From an uncultured Lachnospiraceae bacterium (GTDB lineage Bacteria; Bacillota; Clostridia; Lachnospirales; Lachnospiraceae), in contig CAKRES010000011.1 of the NCBI GenBank assembly GCA_934317845.1, positions 1-64,000 of the forward strand: a DNA stretch of 64,000 nucleotides. The letters are read 5' to 3'. Every line of letters starts with the position of its first letter. Position 1 is the stretch's first letter. Below are positions 55,807 through 64,000 of this stretch, piece by piece. Below the pieces are notes generated by a model. The model was not told the origin of the DNA, made no database searches, and saw only the letters and a list, made by a program, of their open reading frames with translations. A program made the translations under genes and the position numbers.

Positions 55807-57217
55807 CCTGATCCCGTCCTCCGTAGATGATTTCCAATACCTCTTGATATTCATGCATATCTTCCTGTTCAAAGCAGACCAGACATGCGGCATCCAAGCG
55901 ATAAGAGTCATCCAACAATGCCATCTGGCAGGCATTTAAAATGCTGTTCGCCATTTTGATATATTGTGCTTTTGCCTCTTTTTTCTCGTAATGCACCGAC
56001 TGCGCCTGACTTTCCAGATATCGTCTTTGGGAAATATATAAGATCATCGGCAGAAGGTCGGAACGTTGAATGCAAAAATAGCGACGTTTTCTGTTTTTTC
56101 TAAGTTCATATAACTGCGCTTTTACTTCTTTCACCGTAGTATGTTTCTCACACAGGATCTTATGTGCGTTCAAATCTTCAAGAAGGTTCTTTTCGCATGT
56201 TTCATCCTCCGCAAGCTCTTCCAGCTCACCTGTCATAGCCGCCAGCCAGATCTCCTCTTCCCGCTTCTCTGCGATCCGCAGCAATTCGGACAAATGTCTC
56301 GCCGTCATGTTATATAATCCTTGAGATTCCTCTACCGGATGCGCTCCATTTTTTTCATTGAACCAGATTTCCGATAACAGCATTGCATTGGTATTTTTTT
56401 CGTTAAATGCAGTACGCGCAGCCGTCTGTATCTGGGCAATGGCTTCTTCCGGAATGCGATCCTGTTTTTTTCGCCGGCAACGTTTGATAAAACGCTCGAC
56501 CTTTTTGCTCTCTGCTTCCTTCGGCAATTGATTTTTTGCCGCCCATGCCGCATAGTCCGTTTCCTCTAATAGCATACGAAGCTGCTCCTTCGCATCCTTC
56601 TTCATATAATCGCAGATCTCATCCTTCAGCATTTTAAAATACGATACTGCCGTCTTGCTGTATCCTTTAAAAAAAGCCGCATGATCCAGCATCCAAAGGA
56701 AGAAATCTTCCTCATCCATACTGCGATTTTTATAATATCCATCCATCAGTTGCTTCGTAGAAAAGGTATGCATCACCTTTTCTTTGCGGTTTAAATTCTT
56801 CTCAAACTGATCGATCAGGCGAACGCATTTTTCATAATCGTATTGATGATCCAGACCATATACCATAATCATTTCCTGATAATCATTCCAGGATATATCC
56901 GGTTCCATAATTCCGTTTCTCAGATACTCTCTCAATGAATCACTATTCTCACCCAGGGCAAAACAGATCTGATATACCATATGTCGGGACGGTATCGCTA
57001 CTCCTCCAATTCCAAACCAGCGTTTCATCGTCGGGATCGTTGCAAGAGGCTGCTTGCCAATCCGTTTCCAGAAAGTGTGCCACGCCTCGATCCTCGCCTC
57101 CTCCATATCGGATATTTCATCCTGTTGCAGCATTTTCCGGATGAAAAAACGGTCAAATTGATATAGTGGTTTTTCCTTTGTTAATTTGATAATGTTCTCA
57201 TGAAAATTTTGTTCCAT
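55793..57217 (-). CDS. Hypothetical cytoplasmic protein, HTH-like
   Basis: A 474-residue soluble protein with no membrane segment. The N-terminal part MKRWFGIGGVAIPSRHMVYQ then ICFALGENSDSLREYLRNG resembles XRE-like domains found in Lachnospiraceae regulatory proteins, and the rest is helical and basic. I do not recognise the family. It lies 20 bases after the PASTA kinase gene and overlaps the secreted protein gene, so the three are one operon. It may be a kinase substrate; this is inference. Confidence 0.55.
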   Translation of the reverse strand: MEQNFHENIIKLTKEKPLYQFDRFFIRKMLQQDEISDMEEARIEAWHTFWKRIGKQPLATIPTMKRWFGIGGVAIPSRHMVYQICFALGENSDSLREYLRNGIMEPDISWNDYQEMIMVYGLDHQYDYEKCVRLIDQFEKNLNRKEKVMHTFSTKQLMDGYYKNRSMDEEDFFLWMLDHAAFFKGYSKTAVSYFKMLKDEICDYMKKDAKEQLRMLLEETDYAAWAAKNQLPKEAESKKVERFIKRCRRKKQDRIPEEAIAQIQTAARTAFNEKNTNAMLLSEIWFNEKNGAHPVEESQGLYNMTARHLSELLRIAEKREEEIWLAAMTGELEELAEDETCEKNLLEDLNAHKILCEKHTTVKEVKAQLYELRKNRKRRYFCIQRSDLLPMILYISQRRYLESQAQSVHYEKKEAKAQYIKMANSILNACQMALLDDSYRLDAACLVCFEQEDMHEYQEVLEIIYGGRDQDEME

Positions 57218-57237
57218 CTTTTATCCCCTGTCTATTC

Positions 57238-58794
57238 TTATTCTATGCTGCCGTCAAAATCAACGCTATCCTCTGAACGACTCTTTTTCTTACTTGCAGT
57301 ATCTGTTTTTTTCTTCACCGGTGCCTGTGCTGTTCTCACCTTCTGCTGCACGGCCTGCGTTGTCGCCGTTTCTTCTGTTGTTATCGTCTGCTTTTTCCCA
57401 TTTCCCAAAGAAATCGTGAGTGTATACTGATTGTCCTTTTTTAACTGCTCACCGGATGGCACGCTCTGCTTGACCACACGCCCTTTTTTCTTTGTGCTGC
57501 TTTCAACCTCCTGCCATTCTACCAGAAAGGTTACATCGTTCAGGGTTTTCAGCAAGTCTGCCACCTGTTCTTTGTCAAGCCCTGTAAGAGATGGCATAAA
57601 AAGAGGTGTCTCTGTTTCCTCCTGTGTTGTCGCAGCTTCTGTTGTTCTTGTGACAACGGACTCCACTACCTTCTTTTGCTCTTCGCTTTGTTTTTTACGG
57701 ATCACAGCATAGCCTTTTATCGCACCTGTCACCAAAAGGAAACTAATGATCACCGCTATAAACAGCATACCGATCAGCTTGGCACGCCGGTTACTTTTTG
57801 GTTTCTGTGCCTCCTCGGAGTCATACAATGCCTGCAGAAGTTCTGTCATAGTTGCATAGCGTTGCCCATACTCCACTGACATGCCTTTCATGATCGCCTG
57901 TTTCTGTTCCGTGGACAGATCAATCCGGTTCATCGTGTCAAGCGGCACAACCTGATCCTTGATCATACGGCTCACACTCTCTTCCGGCACAGTACCGGTC
58001 AGCATATAATACATCGTGGCACAAAGGGCATAAATATCCGTTCCTGCCCCCTGTTTCCCTTTAGAATGGTACTGTTCCTCCGGAGAAAATCCCCGTTTAA
58101 ACATAACTGTGATCGTCTTCGTCCAATCCACATTGGAAAAACGCGCCGAACCAAAATCAATGACGATCAACTGTCCTTCCTCATTTACCAGCAAATTATC
58201 CGGGCTGATATCCCGGTGGATCATTCCACACTCATGTACCTTCGCAAGATCCTTCAATACCGGTTTCATCAGTTGAAGCACTTCTGCGCCGGACAAATGT
58301 CCCCTTTGGGTTATATACTCCTTCAAGCTGATTCCCTCTACATAATCCATAACCATGTATGCCGTATCATTTGCATAAAAGAAATCCCGGACGCTGACAA
58401 TGGAATGAAGCGTCTGGAAACGACTTAATACCTGCGCCTCTTTATAAAAACGCCGGATCTGCTTCATGAAATCCACGGCATCCTTCTTTTCAAATACATA
58501 GACACTGGCGTCATTTCCACGCAGTACATCACGACTGACATAGCTGGTTGGGAAAAACTCCTTGATCGCTACCGGAAGTTTCAGCAGCATGTCCCATCCA
58601 ATATAAGTAATTCCAAAACTGCCCTCCCCCAGTACACGACCTAACATATAGCGGTCACGAAGAGCAGTTCCCGGAATCAGGCAGCGTGGATTCGGATGAT
58701 ATGTCTTCTGATCCAGCCCACAATAACTGCATGTATTCTCGTTATGAAGTTCATGCATACATCCCAGACACAGATCCTGTCCCTGTATTTCCAT
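57238..58794 (-). CDS. PASTA-type Ser/Thr protein kinase with N-terminal zinc ribbon
   Basis: A 518-residue kinase. It opens with a zinc ribbon (CLGCMHELHNENTCSYCG). The kinase has the Gly loop LGEGSFGITYIG, the VAIK lysine, catalytic HRDISPDNLLVN and DFG in VIDFGSARFS. A membrane segment lies near 345-370, a Thr-rich linker follows, and one PASTA domain (LFMPSLTGLDKEQVADLLK to GNGKKQTITT) is external. PASTA kinases sense muropeptides and control the envelope. Unlike PrkC, it carries a zinc ribbon and only one PASTA. It heads the cluster. Confidence 0.88.
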   Translation of the reverse strand: MEIQGQDLCLGCMHELHNENTCSYCGLDQKTYHPNPRCLIPGTALRDRYMLGRVLGEGSFGITYIGWDMLLKLPVAIKEFFPTSYVSRDVLRGNDASVYVFEKKDAVDFMKQIRRFYKEAQVLSRFQTLHSIVSVRDFFYANDTAYMVMDYVEGISLKEYITQRGHLSGAEVLQLMKPVLKDLAKVHECGMIHRDISPDNLLVNEEGQLIVIDFGSARFSNVDWTKTITVMFKRGFSPEEQYHSKGKQGAGTDIYALCATMYYMLTGTVPEESVSRMIKDQVVPLDTMNRIDLSTEQKQAIMKGMSVEYGQRYATMTELLQALYDSEEAQKPKSNRRAKLIGMLFIAVIISFLLVTGAIKGYAVIRKKQSEEQKKVVESVVTRTTEAATTQEETETPLFMPSLTGLDKEQVADLLKTLNDVTFLVEWQEVESSTKKKGRVVKQSVPSGEQLKKDNQYTLTISLGNGKKQTITTEETATTQAVQQKVRTAQAPVKKKTDTASKKKSRSEDSVDFDGSIE

Positions 58795-58875
58795 TCTGGC
58801 TCGTCCTTTCGTGTTCTATGATTCCTAGAGTAAACTATACATTTTATTATAATACTGTTATCTCTAATTGTGCAA

Positions 58876-58911
58876 CAAAAAAACCATCACCTTATATTGA
58901 TAAGATGATGG
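58876..58911 (-). terminator. Terminator upstream of the kinase operon
   Basis: CCATCA/TGATGG and CTTAT/ATAAG arms form a stem, and TTTTTTT follows on the minus strand. It closes the small gene at 58980. The kinase promoter must lie in 58800-58875, which is A/T-rich; I see no clear -35. Confidence 0.6.
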
Positions 58912-58979
58912 AATAATATTTTAAAAAATGTAACTCATTGCCACTGATATAGAAAAATAATATACCAGACATGTACTCC

Positions 58980-59186
58980 TTACACAGTCTCCTTCTGTAA
59001 TAAATCAATCACATCATACACTGTTTCAATAGGACATCCCAGCTTATTTTTACAAAACACGCACATTAATATAGGACTTCCCCAAGCCATATCTGTGCTA
59101 TTAATATAACGCAGTGTTTTTCTATTGTCAATAGAATACAATTGTAGGCAACTGGAAAATAATCCAGAAATCATAACTTCCTTCAT
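58980..59186 (-). CDS. Short hypothetical protein, possibly a remnant
   Basis: A 68-residue frame (MKEVMISGLFSSCLQLYSID, ending in VIDLLQKETV) with AAGGG before ATG 59186. I do not recognise it. Five cysteines in 68 residues and the lack of neighbours of known function fit either a small gene or a fragment of a decayed one, as the next frame upstream is a clear pseudogene. Confidence 0.35.
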   Translation of the reverse strand: MKEVMISGLFSSCLQLYSIDNRKTLRYINSTDMAWGSPILMCVFCKNKLGCPIETVYDVIDLLQKETV

Positions 59187-59240
59187 CAAAAAATATCCCT
59201 TACCTTTATCCAAAATTATGGACAAGGTAAAGGATAACTT

Positions 59241-59564
59241 TTAAAGACCCTCATCTGGATTTTTATAATTCCAATAATGTAAATCTGTTGTTGAGTAAGT
59301 TTGTTTCGCTTTATTTACAATTGTAATTTGGCATTTATATTTTTGGTTACCACATTTTGCCTGTACTGTAGCTTTCCCTTTCTTTTTAGCGGTTAACATT
59401 ATACTTTTCCCAGTTTTCCTGTTAAGTTTCACAAAACTTTTTCCAGAAACTACAGATCATTTCACCTTTTGGTTTGCTTTTCCAAAGTGCTGAAATGCCG
59501 AAGCAATCTCTTCTACGTAATAGGGAAGCATCTTCTCATCATCATCTAGTACTGCAACTCTCAT
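59241..59564 (-). pseudogene. Chimera: response-regulator start fused to BIG2 fragment
   Basis: AAGGAGT precedes ATG 59564. The first 28 codons (MRVAVLDDDEKMLPYYVEEI) are the N-terminus of a LytTR-type response regulator. Without a frame change the sequence then becomes the end of a BIG2 Ig-like domain (SVVSGKSFVKLNRKTGKS, then KKGKATVQAKCG), with TGA at codon 36 where a Trp codon is expected. The receiver lacks its phospho-acceptor and the Ig domain its start. It is a deletion or recombination product immediately downstream of patB. Confidence 0.65.
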
Positions 59565-59583
59565 TTGTTACTCCTTACACCTT

Positions 59584-60747
59584 CTACTCTCTGTACTCCC
59601 TGATCCCCTTCTTCAGCCGTTCCAATCCATCCTGCAGCGTTTCCATCGGGCAGGCAATATTAAGCCGCACAAAGGTTTTGCCACATGCCCCGTACTGGGC
59701 ACCGTCGGATAAATAAAGCCCCGTTTCCCGGCGCAAAAATGCTGCCAGCTTTTTGGTATCTGACGTCACCTTACTACAGTCGATCCACAAAAGATAGGTG
59801 GCTTTGGATGGCACAAGGTAGAGCATCGGAAGCTCTTTTTTTAAGTATTGTGCTACATGGTCACGGTTTCGTTTGATGATTTGGCGCAGGGCATCCAGCC
59901 AGTCACCTCCCTGCTCAAACGCTGCTACTGCTGCCGTTACGGCAAAAGCATTCGGCTCTGCCACTTCATCTGTGTTCAGCGCGCGCCACATTTTATGCCG
60001 CAGACTTTCCTCCGGTACTACTACCGCCGCTGTCTGCAATCCTGCGATATTAAATGCTTTCGTCGGTGCAATACACGTCACACTGATATTTTTACACGTC
60101 TCTGATACCGATGCAAATGGCACGTACCCCTCTCCCGGCTCTGTAATATCACAGTGGATCTCATCGGATACGACCGTAACATGGTGTTTCCTGCAAAGCT
60201 CTCCCACTTTTTGAAGTGTCCTGCTATCCCAGATCTTCCCTACCGGGTTATGTGGATTGCAGAGGATCATAAGCGTCACCTGCGGATCAGAAAGCTTTCC
60301 TTCAAGATCGTCAAAGTCCATGTGGTACTGACCATCTTCATAGACCAATGGACTTTCCACCACATACCGTCCGTTGTTGACGATGGAATTGAAGAAAATG
60401 TTATAGACCGGTGTCTGGATCAGCACCTTTTCCGCAGGGGTGGTCAGCTTGCGCACCGCTGTTGAGATCGCCGGTACCACGCCTGTACAAAAAATCAGCC
60501 AGTCTTTGTCTATCGCAAAGTCATGTCTTTTTTTCCACCAGTGCTGATAGGCATGCGTCCACTCCTCCGGCAGTGTCTCATAGCCAAAAATGCCATGCGC
60601 CACCCGCTTTTGCAATGCATCTGTGATCTCAGGAGCAGTCTGAAAATCCATATCTGCCACCCACATGGCAAGTTCATTTTCCGGAATATCCCATTTATAA
60701 GAACCTGTATTTCTCCGGTCGATCACCCGGTCAAATTCGTACTCCAT
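59584..60747 (-). CDS. patB: MalY/PatB-type cystathionine beta-lyase
   Basis: A 387-residue fold-type I PLP enzyme. The N-terminal YEFDRVIDRRNTGSYKWDIP, MWVADMDFQTAPEI, ILCNPHNPVGKIW, SDEIHCDI and the PLP Lys in APTKAFNIAGLQ are the MalY/PatB hallmarks. It cleaves cystathionine or cysteine conjugates. AAGGAGGG before ATG 60747 sets the start; it lies 11 bases after DUF3737, so the two are probably co-transcribed. Whether it acts in methionine synthesis or in regulation is unknown. Confidence 0.9.
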   Translation of the reverse strand: MEYEFDRVIDRRNTGSYKWDIPENELAMWVADMDFQTAPEITDALQKRVAHGIFGYETLPEEWTHAYQHWWKKRHDFAIDKDWLIFCTGVVPAISTAVRKLTTPAEKVLIQTPVYNIFFNSIVNNGRYVVESPLVYEDGQYHMDFDDLEGKLSDPQVTLMILCNPHNPVGKIWDSRTLQKVGELCRKHHVTVVSDEIHCDITEPGEGYVPFASVSETCKNISVTCIAPTKAFNIAGLQTAAVVVPEESLRHKMWRALNTDEVAEPNAFAVTAAVAAFEQGGDWLDALRQIIKRNRDHVAQYLKKELPMLYLVPSKATYLLWIDCSKVTSDTKKLAAFLRRETGLYLSDGAQYGACGKTFVRLNIACPMETLQDGLERLKKGIREYRE

Positions 60748-60758
60748 AGTTTCCCTCC

Positions 60759-61598
60759 TTACTCTTTGCAAATGATGGTCGTCTTAGAAGGATCGACCTT
60801 ATCCTTTTCCACAATAAGTTCCTTGATCGCTTCTGCGCGGATCGTACCGGAGCTTGGATTTAACACACTGTCGATCGTACTCGTGATCTCAGCATCCACA
60901 CTCGAATATTCAAATGCCAGTGTCGTGTTTATCAGCTTACAGTTCTTCATCACAAGATTGTCAATGTAACACATTCCCTGCAGACTCTCGATCGTACAGT
61001 TGATGAGCGTCAGGTTCTTGGCATTCCAGCCGAGATACTCCCCGGAGATAAAGGAATCATAAACGGTAATATTCTCACTGTTCCAGAAGGCATCCTTAGA
61101 AGACATCGTTGCATGATGGATCTCCACATTTTTACAACCGTCAAAAGAATAATCTCCCGCAAGGGTAAAACCATCGATCTTCATATTTTCACTGTTCATC
61201 GCAAAGTACGTTCCCTTTGCACTGACATTTTGAAGGGTGACATCCTGACAGCTCCAAAGTGTCTCGGCAGCATCCGTAAAGGTGACATCAGACAGTTCTA
61301 AATTTTTACATCGTCTGAAATTCTTCGGTGCCTCGATCAGCGCACGTTTCACCTTCATATCATTGGTATACCACACACCGGCTCTTGCCATATCAAACCA
61401 GTTCGTATCCTCCACTGTGATATGGTTGGAATACCACAGTGGATATTTCCATTTGAACATGCTGTGATACACTTCTATATTCCGGCTCTCCTTTAATGGT
61501 GATTCCCCGGCATCAAATATACTGTCTTTTATGATCAGATCCTGACCCTGAAACAAGGCGCGTTCTCCTTTGAAAAATTCCTGTTTATACTCTTTCAT
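60759..61598 (-). CDS. DUF3737 right-handed beta-helix protein
   Basis: A 279-residue protein. KEYKQEFFKGERALFQGQDL at the start and repeated ENITVYDSFISGEYLGWNAK-type rungs form a right-handed beta helix that matches DUF3737 (PF12541). The biochemical role is unproven. It sits 11 bases before patB, a pairing I recall from other Clostridia; a metabolic link is inference. Confidence 0.85.
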   Translation of the reverse strand: MKEYKQEFFKGERALFQGQDLIIKDSIFDAGESPLKESRNIEVYHSMFKWKYPLWYSNHITVEDTNWFDMARAGVWYTNDMKVKRALIEAPKNFRRCKNLELSDVTFTDAAETLWSCQDVTLQNVSAKGTYFAMNSENMKIDGFTLAGDYSFDGCKNVEIHHATMSSKDAFWNSENITVYDSFISGEYLGWNAKNLTLINCTIESLQGMCYIDNLVMKNCKLINTTLAFEYSSVDAEITSTIDSVLNPSSGTIRAEAIKELIVEKDKVDPSKTTIICKE

Positions 61599-61722
61599 TC
61601 TCTACGTTTCTCCTTATCCTTTTTGTATTATATGTGGTTTCTGTCGTCTTATCAAAAACCTACACTTATGATTATAACATACCTGGCAAGGGGGATTATT
61701 TAGTTTCTGCACTCCGCCCTAC
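61599..61722. other. Intergenic, probable promoter region
   Basis: A/T-rich gap between DUF3737 and the short frame at 61723. Only the upstream region of the DUF3737 unit is expected here; no clear motif was pinned. Confidence 0.3.
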
Positions 61723-61941
61723 TCATTTGTATTTCCGTAAGACATCCGGTTCACGAACGAAAAAGGAGCCCGAAAGCCCCTTATAAAACTGCAATTCCTT
61801 TTCATACCGCTCTTTTTGTGTCAGCAAGCGTTTTCGTTCTGCGACCAGTTCTTTTTTCTTTACTTCCTTTGGTATCACATCATGTTCAAATGCGTAGCTT
61901 TTGACGAAAGAACTATCCTGCTCGATCAGGTAATCCACCAC
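61723..61941 (-). CDS. Short hypothetical protein after pyrD
   Basis: A 72-residue frame from a GTG with only a weak ribosome site, 16 bases after pyrD. It is charged and helical (KELVAERKRLLTQKERYEKE) and ends LRKYK. I do not recognise it. It may be the last gene of the pyr operon or a chance frame. Confidence 0.35.
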   Translation of the reverse strand: MVDYLIEQDSSFVKSYAFEHDVIPKEVKKKELVAERKRLLTQKERYEKELQFYKGLSGSFFVREPDVLRKYK

Positions 61942-61957
61942 ATCCCTTATGCGGCTG

Positions 61958-62860
61958 CTATTTCACCAGTCCGATGAGTTCTCTGACATCCTCCACACCA
62001 TGCTGCTGCATGTATGCTTTGATACCGTCAATGATCTTTAAGGTTACAGTTGGATCATGGAAATTCGCTGTTCCGACAGACACCATCGTTGCCCCTGCCA
62101 GAAGGAATTCGATCGCATCCTCTGCGCTGGCGATTCCACCCATACCAATGATAGGAAGGGATACCGCATTGGCAACCTGATATACCATACGAACAGCAAC
62201 CGGTTTGATCGCCGGACCGGATAAGCCTCCGGTTTTATTGGCAATTGCAAATGTCTGACGGTGAATATCGATCTTCATACCGGTCAGCGTATTGATCAGG
62301 GAAAGCGCATCTGCTCCTCCCGCCTCGGCTGCTTTTGCCATCTCTGTAATATCCGTTACATTCGGGCTGAGCTTCATCACGATCGGCTGCTTTGCCACCT
62401 TCTTCACTGCCTTGGTGATTGCAAGCAAGGCATCCGGATTCTGACCGAAAGCAATTCCGCCCTCTTTGACATTCGGACAGGACACATTGATCTCTAACAG
62501 ATCTACGTCTTCCTCTCCCAGCCGCTCTACCACTTCTACATAATCCTTTTCTGATTTTCCGCACACGTTGACAATAATTCCGGTGGAAAACTGTTTCAGA
62601 TAAGGAATATCCCGCTTGCAAAATACATCAATTCCGGGATTCTGCAGTCCGACAGCATTCATCATGCCGCCGTAGGTCTCTGCAATCCGTGGCGTAGGGT
62701 TGCCCGGCCATGGCACATTTGCCACACCTTTGGTCGTCACTGCCCCCAGCCGGTTTAAGTCTACAAACTCACTATATTCTGCTCCGGAGCCAAATGTTCC
62801 GGATGCAACAGTAACCGGATTCTGAAAGGTTACCCCTGCAATATCGACACTCATATTCAT
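61958..62860 (-). CDS. pyrD: Dihydroorotate dehydrogenase B catalytic subunit
   Basis: This 300-residue FMN enzyme oxidises dihydroorotate to orotate. The class 1B catalytic Cys is in LEINVSCPNVKEG; FMN contacts are seen in VASGTFGSGAEY and IGMGGIASAEDAI. It needs PyrK for NAD+ transfer. ATG 62860 overlaps the pyrK stop by one base (TGATG). The order pyrF-pyrK-pyrD is a pyrimidine operon, and the rest lies beyond the window. Confidence 0.93.
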   Translation of the reverse strand: MNMSVDIAGVTFQNPVTVASGTFGSGAEYSEFVDLNRLGAVTTKGVANVPWPGNPTPRIAETYGGMMNAVGLQNPGIDVFCKRDIPYLKQFSTGIIVNVCGKSEKDYVEVVERLGEEDVDLLEINVSCPNVKEGGIAFGQNPDALLAITKAVKKVAKQPIVMKLSPNVTDITEMAKAAEAGGADALSLINTLTGMKIDIHRQTFAIANKTGGLSGPAIKPVAVRMVYQVANAVSLPIIGMGGIASAEDAIEFLLAGATMVSVGTANFHDPTVTLKIIDGIKAYMQQHGVEDVRELIGLVK

Positions 62861-63624
62861 CAAAGCTCTACCTCCTCCGCAAAAAAGACCGGACCATCTT
62901 TACAGATACGTTTATTCTTTACATAGCTGTGTCCGTCCACCTCGGTACTGTTGCAGACACAGGCAAGGCAGGCTCCAATTCCGCATGCCATTTTTTCTTC
63001 CATGGAGATCTGCACTTCCATCCCGTTTGAAAGCCCGTATTCTTTGATCGCACGAAGCATCGGGATCGGACCGCAGGCATAGATCACATCCCCGTCAACT
63101 GCCTGTTCACGGATCGCATCCAATACATTTCCTTTGGTACCGTGTCTGCCATCTTCGCTGGCAAGTACCACCTTGCCATATGGTGCAAAATCTTCTGTCA
63201 AAAAGAGTTCATCCCGGTATCCCAATACGATCGTTTTTTCACAATCCAATCGTTTGGCAAGCTCTAACATCGGCGGAATTCCTATTCCTCCGGCGATCAG
63301 GACTGCTTTTTTATCCCGCAGAGTGTATCCATTTCCCAAAGGTCCCATCACCTCTATCTCTGCTCCGGCATGAAGCTTGGAAAATTCTTTTGTTCCGGCT
63401 CCTACGACACGGTATACGACACGAAGCTGTCCCTTATCCGGCAATGCTTCACATATACTGATCGGACGTGGAAGCAGACGGCTTCCCTCCTTGCAGTAAA
63501 TGGAAACAAACTGTCCCGGTACGGCTTCCTTTGCCATCTCTCCCACTTGTAAATAGAGGGAGTATACATCACTTGCAATCTGCTCATGAAACATGACCGT
63601 TGCACTTACTTTTGTCTTTCCCAT
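62860..63624 (-). CDS. pyrK: Dihydroorotate dehydrogenase electron transfer subunit
   Basis: A 255-residue FAD and [2Fe-2S] protein that passes electrons from PyrD to NAD+. The FAD-binding RPISICEAL, the NAD-binding GGIGIPPMLELAK, and the cluster cysteines in CGIGACLACVC are seen. ATG 63624 has AAAGGAG upstream; longer frames read into pyrF. It overlaps pyrD by one base. Confidence 0.93.
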   Translation of the reverse strand: MGKTKVSATVMFHEQIASDVYSLYLQVGEMAKEAVPGQFVSIYCKEGSRLLPRPISICEALPDKGQLRVVYRVVGAGTKEFSKLHAGAEIEVMGPLGNGYTLRDKKAVLIAGGIGIPPMLELAKRLDCEKTIVLGYRDELFLTEDFAPYGKVVLASEDGRHGTKGNVLDAIREQAVDGDVIYACGPIPMLRAIKEYGLSNGMEVQISMEEKMACGIGACLACVCNSTEVDGHSYVKNKRICKDGPVFFAEEVEL

Positions 63625-63643
63625 AGTACCTGCTCCTTTGTGA

Positions 63644-64000
63644 TTATTTTCCCAGTGCGCCGTTGATGTCATCTCTCATATCGATCACAGCCTGACGGGA
63701 CGCATCCGCATACTGCTCCGGTGTAAATTTCTCAGCATAGGCTTCCTGCTTGTAGGCACAGATAATGCCACGGGAAGAATTAACGATCGCACCCAGACCA
63801 TCTGCATTGAAGTATGGAGCCAGATCAGAGGCCTTTCCGCCCTGTGCGCCATATCCCGGTACTAAAATGTAGGCATGTGGCATTACTTTCCGAAGCACTT
63901 CTCCCATTTCCGGATACGTTGCTCCTACTACCGCTCCCACGTTACTGTAAGAACCATCCATGCAGTCCTGTCCCCATTCGTTTACCTTTTCTCCGACATA
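63644..64000 (-). CDS. pyrF: Orotidine 5'-phosphate decarboxylase, partial
   Basis: The 3' part of the gene, at least 118 residues, runs off the window's end in frame (YVGEKVNEWGQDCMDGSY at the cut). VGAVVGATYPEMGEVLRKV, YILVPGYGAQGGKASDL and GLGAIVNSSRGIICAY are landmarks of subfamily 2 of this enzyme, which makes UMP. It lies 19 bases before pyrK. Confidence 0.92.
   Translation of the reverse strand, partial: YVGEKVNEWGQDCMDGSYSNVGAVVGATYPEMGEVLRKVMPHAYILVPGYGAQGGKASDLAPYFNADGLGAIVNSSRGIICAYKQEAYAEKFTPEQYADASRQAVIDMRDDINGALGK

Overview
The window looks like a chromosomal stretch of a low-to-mid GC, spore-forming anaerobic Firmicute, most likely a Lachnospiraceae-type Clostridium relative. 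The reasons are an alpha/beta-type small acid-soluble spore protein, a tryptophan T-box and a lysine riboswitch, AddAB instead of RecBCD, the PyrDB/PyrK dihydroorotate dehydrogenase, a BceRSAB-type module, hybrid-cluster protein, and strong GGAGG ribosome sites. No rRNA, CRISPR array, intact prophage or intact insertion sequence was seen. Taxon is inferred from gene content, not from a search.

Layout. 1-0.97 kb is a decayed conjugative-element scar. 0.97-3.7 kb holds a VanRS-like two-component pair and a membrane-anchored C39-like peptidase. 3.9-10.1 kb is a BceAB-RS antimicrobial-peptide sensing/efflux set followed by a secreted Ig/FnIII protein. 10.6-15.4 kb has a MATE pump, a CmpB-like membrane protein, two identical tRNA-Gly(GCC) genes and two unknown proteins. 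15.7-20.9 kb is a T-box-controlled trp operon (trpE-G-C-B-A) that lacks trpD and trpF. 21-28 kb holds a decayed duplicate module, zinc-ribbon membrane proteins and a very large repeat-containing surface protein. 28.3-42.5 kb carries a methyltransferase, a spore protein, addA/addB, nadE, a CgeB-like protein, an EamA transporter and a DUF3990/DUF3791-type toxin-antitoxin pair. 42.8-44.9 kb is a lysine-riboswitch-controlled dapA-dapB operon. 44.9-50.5 kb has an adenosyltransferase, an SSB-like protein, typA and hcp. 50.7-58.8 kb is a cluster of zinc-ribbon, beta-lactamase-fold, L7/L12-like, peptidoglycan-binding-like and PASTA-kinase genes. 59-64 kb has a chimeric pseudogene, patB, DUF3737 and the start of the pyrimidine genes pyrF-pyrK-pyrD.

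Three features stand out. (1) A family of about 150-bp palindromic elements occurs three times (10.24, 29.41 and 42.67 kb), each just 3' of a minus-strand gene; stems differ between copies but stay self-complementary, and truncated left arms lie in tandem beside copy 2. (2) The 50.7-58.8 kb cluster looks like a cell-envelope signalling locus built on N-terminal zinc ribbons, threonine-rich linkers and a PASTA-type kinase; part of it was duplicated to 21-22 kb and has decayed there. (3) Three distant genes of this zinc-ribbon/surface group share an upstream block of repeated TTTTGGAA-like boxes with an extended -10, suggesting a common activator.
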